From: an uncultured Collinsella sp. | GTDB taxonomy: Bacteria > Actinomycetota > Coriobacteriia > Coriobacteriales > Coriobacteriaceae | DNA length: 6,476 bases | Direction of reading: 5' to 3' | Assembly (NCBI GenBank): GCA_900552995.1 | Contig: USBX01000053.1 | Span: 1 to 6,476 of the forward strand | In this document: positions 1-5,131 of the stretch, piece after piece | How the letters are laid out: each line of letters begins with the position of its first letter | Numbering within the stretch: position 1 is the first letter of the stretch | Program-made: the position numbers and the translations under genes | The notes under the pieces: model-generated | Database searches by the model: none | Told to the model about the DNA's origin: nothing | The model's input: only the letters and a program-made list of their open reading frames with translations

Positions 1-47
1 GAGATTAGCGAGTGTCTCGTGGGCTCGGAGATGTGTATAAGAGACAG
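1..47 (+). other. Illumina Nextera i7 adapter (artificial sequence)
   Basis: This is library adapter, not genome. Positions 1-5 (GAGAT) match the end of the P7 oligonucleotide. Positions 6-13 (TAGCGAGT) sit exactly where the i7 index belongs and match, from memory, Nextera index N716. Positions 14-28 are the read-2 primer site, and 29-47 are the 19-bp Tn5 mosaic end (AGATGTGTATAAGAGACAG). Genomic sequence begins at about 48. Translating across the adapter gives the artefactual peptides MCIRDR and VYKRQ in two frames, so any protein starting there has a false N-terminus. Confidence 0.98.
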
Positions 48-201
48 GGACATCAAGGATCAAAAGCTCAAGGTCAAGGTGACCATCGAGGCCGACAAGC
101 TGCGTGTTTCCTCTGCTTCGAAGGACGCGTTGCAGACCGTGATCCAGTTCCTGCGCGACCAGGACTACGGCCAGCCGCTGCAGTTCACCAACTACCGCTA
201 A
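48..201 (+). CDS. yajQ: YajQ-family (DUF520) nucleotide-binding protein, C-terminal fragment
   Basis: This is the last 50 codons of a YajQ/DUF520 protein, frame-fixed by the TAA at 199-201. The fragment reads DIKDQKLKVKVTIEADKLRV, then a helix with LQTVIQFLRDQDYGQPLQF, and ends TNYR. The family signature at this end is a lysine-rich strand (KDxKLKVxxxIxxDxxRV) followed by DLQxVIxxLRxxDxxxPLQFxNxR, and the match is clear. Family members are soluble proteins of about 160 residues with two ferredoxin-like lobes. Some bind cyclic di-GMP and act as effectors, but which nucleotide this one binds cannot be told from the fragment. About two thirds of the protein is missing because the contig starts inside the gene at the adapter junction. 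The apparent Met upstream is adapter-encoded, so this is a truncation artefact and not a pseudogene. It lies 27 bp upstream of rimO on the same strand and may share its transcript. Confidence 0.9.
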
Positions 202-210
202 TATCATTCG

Positions 211-216
211 AAAGGA
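211..216 (+). promoter_or_regulatory. Ribosome binding site of rimO
   Basis: AAAGGA lies in the 27-bp gap after the YajQ stop, 12 bases before the ATG at 229. The spacing is longer than ideal, but it is the only purine-rich match ahead of this start. It supports 229 as the rimO start. No promoter is evident in the gap, which suggests read-through from yajQ or from further upstream. Confidence 0.6.
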
Positions 217-228
217 CTGCTCTCCAAC

Positions 229-1578
229 ATGGATACACCGTTGGGCTCCGTGCTCTACATCACCCTCGGGTGCGCTAAGAACGAGGTTGACACCGACCGC
301 ATGCGTTCTCTTTTGACCGCCGCGGGCTACGAGGAGGCATTCGACCCACAGGATGCCGATATCGCCATCGTCAATACATGCTCGTTCCTCGCCTCCGCAA
401 CGTCCGAGAGCATCGAGACCACGCTCGAGCTCGCCAACGAGGTTCAGGACGGCGTTCGTTCTTGTCCCATCGTCATGTGCGGCTGTGTGCCGTCGCGCTA
501 TGGCGACGACCTGCCTGACGAGCTGCCCGAGGTCGCTGCCTTTGTGAAGGCCGACGAGGAGGACGGCATCGTGGCGGTCATCGATGGCGTGCTGGGTGTC
601 GAGCGTGAGATCGCTGCCTATATTCCGCAAGTCAAGCGCACTGTCGAGGGCGCTGTTGCTTACGTCAAGATTTCCGATGGCTGCAACCGCTTCTGCAGCT
701 TCTGCATGATCCCCTATATTCGCGGTCGCTATCATTCGCGCAATGCCGAGAGCATTATCTCCGAGGTACGCGACCTGGTTGCCGGCGGTGTGCGCGAGAT
801 CGTGCTGATCGGCCAGGACACGGGTATTTGGGGCACCGACTTTGCCGACGAAGACGCCACCGATGGCTCGCCGCGCAATCTGGCGCAGCTGCTGCATGCC
901 GTTGCCGAGGCCGTGCGCCCGCAGAACGTCTGGGTCCGTGTTCTCTACCTGCAGCCCGAGGGCATGACCGACGAGCTTATCGAGACGATTCGCGATACCC
1001 CCGAGGTGCTACCCTATATCGATATCCCCGTGCAGCACTGCGACGCACGCATCCTTAAGGCCATGCGTCGCTCCGGTTCGCGCCAGGAGCTCGAGGACCT
1101 GTTCCGCGATCTGCGTGAGCGTATCCCCGGCATCGTGATCCGTTCCACGGCCATGGTCGGCTTCCCGACCGAGACCGACGACGAGTTCCGCGACCTTATC
1201 GACTTTATGGACACCGTCTGCTTTGACTACACGAGTGTCTTTGCCTACTCGCAGGAGGAGGGCAGCCTGGCCGCTAAGATGGAAGGTCAGGTCGATGAGG
1301 AGGTCAAGCTCGAGCGCGCCCAGGAGGCCATGGACCTGGCCGAGTCGCTCGGTTTTGCCGCCACCGCCGCACATGTGGGCGAGCGCGCCCAGGTGATTGT
1401 CGACGGCATCGAGGAGACCGAGGACGGCGCCGAGCTGATCGGCCATGCTTGGTTCCAGGCGCCCGATTCCGATGGCGCGGTGCACTTGGACGCCAGCGAG
1501 GCGTCCGTGGGCGATATTCTGACGGTCGAGTTTACCGATAGCTTCTGCTATGAGCTTATCGGCCATGTTGTGGAGTAG
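229..1578 (+). CDS. rimO: Ribosomal protein S12 methylthiotransferase RimO
   Basis: RimO is a cytoplasmic radical-SAM enzyme that adds a methylthio group to the beta-carbon of a conserved aspartate of ribosomal protein S12. The 449-residue length is normal for the family. The N-terminal methylthiotransferase domain (about 8-120) carries the three auxiliary-cluster cysteines: C15 in LGCAKNEVD, C51 in NTCSF and C86 in CGCVPSRYGD. The radical-SAM core (about 140-370) has the CxxxCxxC motif at C152, C156 and C159 (CNRFCSFC), then IPYIRGRYHSR, LIGQDT, YIDIPVQH and the GFPTET strand. The C-terminal TRAM domain spans about 383-449. The LGCAKNxVD opening and the VLYLQPEGMTDELI segment favour RimO over the paralogue MiaB, which modifies tRNA. 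Its stop overlaps the ribosome binding site of pgsA, so the two are probably co-transcribed and coupled. Residue 271 (IPVQHCDARIL) is a cysteine where I expect Ala, Ser or Ile in relatives. Confidence 0.96.
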   Translation: MDTPLGSVLYITLGCAKNEVDTDRMRSLLTAAGYEEAFDPQDADIAIVNTCSFLASATSESIETTLELANEVQDGVRSCPIVMCGCVPSRYGDDLPDELPEVAAFVKADEEDGIVAVIDGVLGVEREIAAYIPQVKRTVEGAVAYVKISDGCNRFCSFCMIPYIRGRYHSRNAESIISEVRDLVAGGVREIVLIGQDTGIWGTDFADEDATDGSPRNLAQLLHAVAEAVRPQNVWVRVLYLQPEGMTDELIETIRDTPEVLPYIDIPVQHCDARILKAMRRSGSRQELEDLFRDLRERIPGIVIRSTAMVGFPTETDDEFRDLIDFMDTVCFDYTSVFAYSQEEGSLAAKMEGQVDEEVKLERAQEAMDLAESLGFAATAAHVGERAQVIVDGIEETEDGAELIGHAWFQAPDSDGAVHLDASEASVGDILTVEFTDSFCYELIGHVVE

Positions 1579-1583
1579 GAGAG
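1577..1583 (+). promoter_or_regulatory. Ribosome binding site of pgsA, overlapping the rimO stop
   Basis: AGGAGAG shares its first two bases with the TAG stop of rimO (1576-1578). It lies 4-6 bases before the GTG at 1588 and decides that non-ATG start. The arrangement is typical of translational coupling between adjacent operon genes. Confidence 0.75.
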
Positions 1584-1587
1584 CATC

Positions 1588-2226
1588 GTGGCAAACGAGA
1601 GCAATAAGGAACTGACGAGTGTTTGGACGCCCGCCAACATCGTGACGTGCGTTCGCATCGTCTTTATCCCGGTGTTCATGATCGTGTCGGCGCTTTCTCA
1701 CACGAGTGTTGCCGGTACAGATTGGAGCACCTTCGACGGCCCGCTCGCCGCCGCTGCCTTCATTCTGTATGTGATCCTGTCGTGCACCGATAAGGTCGAC
1801 GGCTATCTGGCGCGCTCGCGCAACGAGATTACCGATTTCGGTAAGTTCTTGGACCCCATCGCCGACAAGCTGCTCGTGTTCTCGGCCTTGCTGCTGTTCT
1901 TGGACTTTGGCACCGTGACGGTTTGGTCCGTGTTCATCATCTTGTTCCGCGAGCTGTTGGTAAGCGCCCTGCGCATGGTTGCGAGTGCCGCCGGCGTGGT
2001 CGTTGCCGCCGATAAGCTTGGCAAGTACAAGACGGCGACCACGATGGTCTCCATCTGCGGTTACCTGTGCGTCTTTGCGATGGCCGGCTTGCACCTTGGC
2101 CCGCTGGCGCTGACGCTCGGCATCTACTCGGTGTCGCGCTTCCTGTACGCCGTTGCCGTTGTCCTGACCGTTATCTCGGGCGCCCAATACTTCTGGAACT
2201 GCCGCAAGATCGTCTTTTCGATCTAG
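1588..2226 (+). CDS. pgsA: CDP-diacylglycerol--glycerol-3-phosphate 3-phosphatidyltransferase PgsA
   Basis: PgsA makes phosphatidylglycerophosphate from CDP-diacylglycerol and sn-glycerol 3-phosphate with release of CMP. This is the committed step to phosphatidylglycerol and cardiolipin, and it takes place in the inner membrane. The 212-residue protein carries the complete CDP-alcohol phosphotransferase signature D-x2-D-G-x2-A-R-x8-G-x3-D-x3-D, with D68, D71, G72, A75, R76, G85, D89 and D93. The four aspartates bind the metal ions and activate the glycerol phosphate hydroxyl. The N-terminus TPANIVTCVRIVFIPVF is the usual amphipathic/TM1 entry of PgsA. Further hydrophobic spans lie at about 53-67, 95-135 (probably two), 152-170 and 178-203, consistent with a six-helix membrane enzyme. 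The start is GTG, supported by a good ribosome binding site. Only 9 bp separate it from rimO, and pncC follows within 12 bp. Related family members such as cardiolipin or phosphatidylinositol-phosphate synthases are less likely given the PANxxTxxR start. Confidence 0.94.
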   Translation: MANESNKELTSVWTPANIVTCVRIVFIPVFMIVSALSHTSVAGTDWSTFDGPLAAAAFILYVILSCTDKVDGYLARSRNEITDFGKFLDPIADKLLVFSALLLFLDFGTVTVWSVFIILFRELLVSALRMVASAAGVVVAADKLGKYKTATTMVSICGYLCVFAMAGLHLGPLALTLGIYSVSRFLYAVAVVLTVISGAQYFWNCRKIVFSI

Positions 2227-2238
2227 GTCCTGGTGGGT

Positions 2239-2769
2239 ATGACGGACTCTTTTGATCAGATTTCCGCACATAACGAGGAGCTGGCGCGTCATATTGTCGA
2301 GCGCGCGAGCGCTCGGGGCGTGACGGTTTCGACGGCTGAGTCGCTGACGGCGGGTATGATCGCCTCGACGATTGCCGATATCCCGGGCGCCTCGGTGGTG
2401 CTGCGTGGCGGTGCGGTGACCTACTGCGATGAGATCAAGCATCGCGTTTTGGGTGTTGATCAGGAGACGCTCGACCGCTATACCGCGGTGTCGCATCAGA
2501 CCGCGCGCGAGATGGCGGCGGGTTCGCTGGAGCTGTACCAGAGCGATATTGCAGTGAGCGCAACGGGTTATGCCGGCCCCGGCGGCGGCACTGAGGACGA
2601 TCCGGCTGGCACTTTCTATATTGGCTGGGCGTATCGCGCGGCTGATGGGGAAGTGCCGGTCGTGGACTCTGTGCGCTGCCACTATGAGGGCGACCGTTCG
2701 TGTGTTCGTGCCCATGCGGTCGCGGAGGCATTGGGACGCATTGCCCTTGTGCTCAACTCTATGGAATAG
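2239..2769 (+). CDS. pncC: CinA C-terminal domain protein, nicotinamide-nucleotide amidohydrolase (PncC-like)
   Basis: The family deamidates nicotinamide mononucleotide to nicotinic acid mononucleotide plus ammonia, recycling the pyridine nucleotide released by, for example, bacterial DNA ligase. The 176-residue protein is a single CinA-C domain. Its landmarks are the TAESLTAGMIAS nucleotide-binding segment near the N-terminus, GGAVTYCDEIKHRVLGV, the YTAVSHQTAREMA helix, and the glycine-rich SATGYAGPGGGTEDDPAGTF motif region. The N-terminal MoCF-like CinA domain found in full-length CinA (about 400 residues) is absent, and pgsA lies directly upstream, so this is a natural stand-alone form and not a truncation. 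The start is ambiguous: ATG 2239 is preferred, with AGGT at 2225-2228 about 10 bases upstream, but an in-frame GTG at 2233 would add two residues. No strong ribosome binding site is visible, and expression probably depends on coupling to pgsA, which ends 12 bp earlier. A cinA gene just before recA is a common arrangement. Confidence 0.92.
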   Translation: MTDSFDQISAHNEELARHIVERASARGVTVSTAESLTAGMIASTIADIPGASVVLRGGAVTYCDEIKHRVLGVDQETLDRYTAVSHQTAREMAAGSLELYQSDIAVSATGYAGPGGGTEDDPAGTFYIGWAYRAADGEVPVVDSVRCHYEGDRSCVRAHAVAEALGRIALVLNSME

Positions 2770-2776
2770 ACGTGTT

Positions 2777-2800
2777 TTAAGGGGCCTTAGGGCCCCTTAA
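2777..2800 (+). terminator. Hairpin ending the rimO-pgsA-pncC unit (probable intrinsic terminator)
   Basis: A perfect inverted repeat, TTAAGGGGCC then loop TTAG then GGCCCCTTAA, gives a 10-bp stem only 7 bases after the pncC stop. The GC-rich core and tight placement fit an intrinsic terminator. However, the following sequence (TTGTGGAG) lacks a real T-tract, so termination may be partial or need a factor. It separates the upstream run from the independently promoted recA. Confidence 0.7.
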
Positions 2801-2897
2801 TTGTGGAGATAGGGACCCCTGACGAATTTAGCGTTTGCGCTGGTTATAGGTGTATTCTTGCCTTCCTTGTTCTTATTCGGCCCTTTGTGGTCAAGCA

Positions 2898-2941
2898 TTT
2901 GGTCAGTGTTTGGTCGGCGTTTGGTTGGGTTTTGGAAAGAC
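2898..2941 (+). repeat. Short 11-bp tandem repeat upstream of the recA promoter
   Basis: Four consecutive 11-base units start with TTTGG: TTTGGTCAGTG (2898-2908), TTTGGTCGGCG (2909-2919), TTTGGTTGGGT (2920-2930) and a decayed TTTGGAAAGAC (2931-2941). Three units share TTTGGTYRG. The period is close to one helical turn, so the units would lie on the same DNA face. The array ends 26 bp before the recA -35 box. It could be a binding array or simply low-complexity sequence. No function is known to me. Confidence 0.6.
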
Positions 2942-2967
2942 TGCCTGCATATGATTGGCCTGAACGG

Positions 2968-2996
2968 TTGACCACGAACAGCCGTTCGTTTATTAT
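2968..2996 (+). promoter_or_regulatory. recA promoter
   Basis: The -35 box TTGACC (2968-2973) and the -10 box TATTAT (2991-2996) are separated by exactly 17 bp and closely match the housekeeping sigma consensus. Transcription would start near 3003, giving a leader of about 24 nt that holds just the ribosome binding site. The spacer is almost entirely filled by the LexA operator. Confidence 0.85.
2974..2989 (+). promoter_or_regulatory. LexA operator (SOS box) in the recA promoter spacer
   Basis: ACGAAC-AGCC-GTTCGT is a 16-bp palindrome with a 4-bp centre. It contains the CGAAC-N4-GTTCG core typical of LexA sites in Gram-positive bacteria, and differs from the E. coli CTGT-N8-ACAG type. It lies wholly between the -35 and -10 boxes, so bound LexA would exclude RNA polymerase. 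It predicts DNA-damage induction of recA-recX and LexA self-cleavage stimulated by RecA. Confidence 0.88.
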
Positions 2997-3012
2997 CGAT
3001 GCAGGTTGTTAA

Positions 3013-3020
3013 GAGGAGGG
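3013..3020 (+). promoter_or_regulatory. Strong ribosome binding site of recA
   Basis: GAGGAGGG lies 6 bases before the ATG at 3027 and is the best anti-Shine-Dalgarno match in the window. It decides the start at 3027 over an in-frame TTG at 3006, which would add seven residues but lies upstream of this site with no ribosome binding site of its own. Confidence 0.9.
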
Positions 3021-3026
3021 CTATTC

Positions 3027-4175
3027 ATGGCCAAGAATTCAGGTCCCGTACGTACCGTTCATGCTCGCACGACGGGTAAAGAGCGCGATGAGATGATCGC
3101 CACCACCAAGGCCGAGATCGAGAAGAAGTTCGGTCAAGGCTCCATCATGAGGTATGGTGACGGCGGCCCCGAGCTTGAGGTTGAGGCCATCCCTACGGGC
3201 GCTCTTGCACTCGATGCCGCTCTGGGTATCGGCGGTGTGCCGCGCGGCCGTATCGTCGAGATTTACGGTCCTGAGTCCTCCGGTAAGACGACGCTTTCGC
3301 TCGAGATCCTGGCCGAAGCCCAGGCAATGGGTGGCGTGGTGGCATTTATCGATGCCGAGCACGCGCTCGATCCCACGTATGCCGCGCGCATTGGCGTGGA
3401 TATCGACGAGGTACTGATTTCCCAGCCTGATACGGGTGAGCAGGCGCTCGAGATCGTTGACATGCTCGTGCGTTCCGGCGCCATCGATGCCATCGTCGTC
3501 GACTCCGTCGCCGCGCTGACCCCGCGTGCCGAGATCGAGGGAGAAATCGGCGATACTACGGTCGGTCTTCAGGCTCGCCTGATGAGCCAGGCGCTCCGCA
3601 AGCTCGCCGGTTCGCTGTCCAAGTCCAACACGACGTGCATCTTCATTAACCAGCTGCGTGAGAAGATCGGTGTCATGTTCGGCAACCCCGAGACCACGAC
3701 GGGCGGCCGCGCCCTTAAGTTCTTCTCTTCGGTACGTATCGACATTCGCCGCATCGACAGCATTAAGCTTAAGGACGAGGTTATCGGTAACCGCGTGCGC
3801 GCCAAGGTCGTTAAGAACAAGGTGGCAGCTCCGTTCCGTTCTGCTGAGTTCGACATCATGTACGGTACGGGTATCTCTAAGGAGGGCTCGATTCTGGACA
3901 TGGCTGTCGAGTGCGGTATCTGCAAGAAGATGGGCTCCTGGTTTGCCTATGGCGAGGACAAGCTCGGCAACGGTCGCGAGGCCGCCAAGGCGTTCCTGCG
4001 CGAACACCCCGATTGCGCCGACGAGATTGAGCATAAGGTCCGCCTTGCCTGCGGGCTTGAGTTTGATGACGATGCTCCGTCCGAGGTCGAGCTGACCGAT
4101 CAGCCTGCGCCTGAGGAGTTTGACGAGCTTTACGCCATCGATGGTTCCGCCATGCTCGATGATGACGACGAGTAG
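3027..4175 (+). CDS. recA: Recombinase A (RecA)
   Basis: RecA polymerises on single-stranded DNA with ATP, performs homology search and strand exchange, and as a filament triggers LexA self-cleavage. The protein is 382 residues. The N-terminal polymerisation helix is followed by KKFGQGSIMRYGD. Walker A is GPESSGKT (81-88, with K87). The catalytic glutamate is E111 in FIDAEHALD, and Walker B is IVVDSVAAL (156-164). The L1 region includes EIEGEIGDTTVGLQARLMSQ (169-188), NQLREKIGVMFGNPETTTGG covers L2 (about 208-227), and KVVKNKVAAPFRSAEFDI follows. The C-terminal domain ends in an acidic tail (MLDDDDE), which in the family restrains filament assembly. The N-terminus is about 14 residues longer than in E. 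coli RecA, as judged from the Walker lysine position. All key residues are present and no intein is seen. It has its own LexA-controlled promoter, and recX follows after 11 bp. Confidence 0.98.
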   Translation: MAKNSGPVRTVHARTTGKERDEMIATTKAEIEKKFGQGSIMRYGDGGPELEVEAIPTGALALDAALGIGGVPRGRIVEIYGPESSGKTTLSLEILAEAQAMGGVVAFIDAEHALDPTYAARIGVDIDEVLISQPDTGEQALEIVDMLVRSGAIDAIVVDSVAALTPRAEIEGEIGDTTVGLQARLMSQALRKLAGSLSKSNTTCIFINQLREKIGVMFGNPETTTGGRALKFFSSVRIDIRRIDSIKLKDEVIGNRVRAKVVKNKVAAPFRSAEFDIMYGTGISKEGSILDMAVECGICKKMGSWFAYGEDKLGNGREAAKAFLREHPDCADEIEHKVRLACGLEFDDDAPSEVELTDQPAPEEFDELYAIDGSAMLDDDDE

Positions 4176-4186
4176 CGGTTACGCTC

Positions 4187-4879
4187 ATGTCGTATACGGT
4201 GACCGAGGCCACGGTCGTCTTTCCCGATAAGAAGGCGGCCTCCTCGTTCTCGAGCGGGTATGCGTCCAAAAAGCCTTGCGCACATATCGATTGTGAGCTT
4301 GAGGGCGGTTTTGAGCGGTCCATTTGGATTCCCGTGCGGGTCGCGCGGCTGTATGTCAAAAACCGTCCCGATCTTCCCTGTGATTGGGATAACTATCGTG
4401 ATGCGGTGCAGCTCATCGAGCGTAAATGTGCGCTTACCATGGTGACCGAGATGTTATCGCGCCGCGACCATGCGACGGGTGAGGTCCGTGACAAGCTGGC
4501 TCGCTACGGCTTTCACCAGTCCGCGATCGATTTCGCCGTCGAGCGCGCCACCGAGTATCGCTTTTTAGACGAGAACCGCTTTTGCTTGTACTTTATCGAG
4601 GAACGCAAGCGGCGCGGTTGGGGACAGCGTAAAATCGAGACCGAGCTCAAGCGCCGTCATGTCGTGCTCGATGACATTCCCGGTTATCCCGAGGATTATT
4701 TTGCCGTCGAAGACGATTTGGCGCGTGCGTCAGCCCTGCTCGCCAAGCGGCGTGTTCCAGAGACGCGCGGATTCGAAAAACTGGTTCGGTTTTTGATGGG
4801 CAAGGGCTTCTCGTATCACATCGCCGCCGATGCCGTTAAGGCACGTCTCGATGCCGTACATGAGGAATGTGCGGTTTAG
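4187..4879 (+). CDS. recX: Regulatory protein RecX
   Basis: RecX binds in the groove of the RecA filament and limits its growth and its recombinase and coprotease activity. The 230-residue protein has the tandem three-helix repeats of the family. Repeat 1 (about 77-122) contains ALTMVTEMLSRRDHATGEVRDKLARYGF, repeat 2 (about 124-165) contains YRFLDENRFCLYFIEERKRRGWGQRKIETELKRR, and repeat 3 (about 172-222) contains RRVPETRGFEKLVRFLMGKGFSYHIA. The first 70 or so residues form a strand-rich N-terminal region like that of longer Gram-positive RecX proteins. E. coli RecX (about 166 residues) lacks it. The gene starts 11 bp after the recA stop. No clear Shine-Dalgarno sequence precedes the ATG (GTAGCGGTTACGCTC), so translation may depend on coupling to recA and be kept low, which suits a negative modulator. 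An in-frame GTG at 4199 is a weaker alternative start. Co-transcription with recA puts it under the same LexA box. Confidence 0.93.
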   Translation: MSYTVTEATVVFPDKKAASSFSSGYASKKPCAHIDCELEGGFERSIWIPVRVARLYVKNRPDLPCDWDNYRDAVQLIERKCALTMVTEMLSRRDHATGEVRDKLARYGFHQSAIDFAVERATEYRFLDENRFCLYFIEERKRRGWGQRKIETELKRRHVVLDDIPGYPEDYFAVEDDLARASALLAKRRVPETRGFEKLVRFLMGKGFSYHIAADAVKARLDAVHEECAV

Positions 4880-4942
4880 GCGTATGCGTTTTGTGACCCT
4901 GCCGTTCACCGCGTTTTAGCCGCCGTGCTGGGGCCATTTATT

Positions 4943-4971
4943 TGACAGTTGTTGTGGTTCAACGTACGATA
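4943..4971 (+). promoter_or_regulatory. Probable promoter of rny
   Basis: A perfect -35 box TTGACA (4943-4948), a 17-bp spacer and the -10 box TACGAT (4966-4971) lie in the recX-rny gap. Transcription would start near 4978, leaving a leader of about 160 nt before the rny ATG. No LexA palindrome overlaps it, so rny looks constitutive at initiation and uncoupled from the SOS unit. I see no convincing terminator for recA-recX between 4880 and 4942, so some read-through into rny is possible. Confidence 0.8.
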
Positions 4972-4999
4972 AACACTGTCATTTGCTTTGTGATATGTG

Positions 5000-5014
5000 C
5001 TCATCTGTGATGAG
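5000..5014 (+). other. Small hairpin near the 5' end of the rny leader
   Basis: CTCATC-TGT-GATGAG is a perfect 6-bp stem with a 3-base loop, followed by the U-rich, AT-rich run TTTGTTTATATGTTTATCTG (5015-5034). It would lie about 22 nt into the leader transcript. It could protect the 5' end or be a weak pause or terminator. A stem this short can also occur by chance. Confidence 0.4.
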
Positions 5015-5075
5015 TTTGTTTATATGTTTATCTGTATCCGACCCGCATAAGCTGCGCCCATATTACTCAAATGTC

Positions 5076-5110
5076 GCGAGCCGTTCGTAAGGACGGTTCG
5101 CTTTGTTGTG
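5076..5110 (+). terminator. Terminator/attenuator-like hairpin in the rny leader
   Basis: GCGAGCCGTTC (5076-5086) pairs with GGACGGTTCGC (5091-5101) over 11 positions, with two G-U pairs. The pairing closes on the loop GTAA (5087-5090), a GNRA tetraloop. The bases after the stem are TTTGTTGTG, an interrupted U-rich tail. It lies between the rny promoter and the ribosome binding site. It may therefore end a short leader RNA of about 130 nt, with rny expressed by read-through, or be a structural element through which RNase Y affects its own mRNA. The pairing is seen in the sequence; the function is inferred. Confidence 0.6.
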
Positions 5111-5125
5111 TAACGAATCCATAAA

Positions 5126-5131
5126 AAGGAG
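5126..5131 (+). promoter_or_regulatory. Ribosome binding site of rny
   Basis: AAGGAG within an A-rich stretch lies 5 bases before the ATG at 5137. It is a strong, unstructured site immediately after the leader hairpin, and it fixes the rny start. Confidence 0.85.

Noticed and set aside
19..48. Apparent ATG start of a 60-residue protein beginning MGSEMCIRDR
   Set aside because: These residues are encoded by the adapter. The genuine part is the YajQ C-terminus from position 49.
1009..2715. 568-codon open frame on the minus strand across rimO, pgsA and pncC
   Set aside because: It is antisense to three clearly recognised genes, has no ribosome binding site or known family, and its His/Arg/Asp-rich composition is what GC-rich codon bias gives in a shadow frame.
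2803..3012. 69-codon + strand frame in the pncC-recA gap
   Set aside because: It has a GTG start with no ribosome binding site, and it runs straight through the recA promoter and LexA box. The protein resembles nothing I recognise.
3006..3026. Upstream TTG start that would extend RecA by seven residues
   Set aside because: It precedes the strong GAGGAGGG site, which sits 6 bases before ATG 3027. The added residues would be encoded by the ribosome binding site itself.
3039..4034. 331-codon open frame on the minus strand opposite recA
   Set aside because: It is a shadow of recA codon usage; no independent signals support it.
4880..4942. Terminator for recA-recX just after recX
   Set aside because: I looked for a GC-rich inverted repeat followed by a T-run and found no convincing stem. 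The first good hairpin lies beyond the rny promoter.
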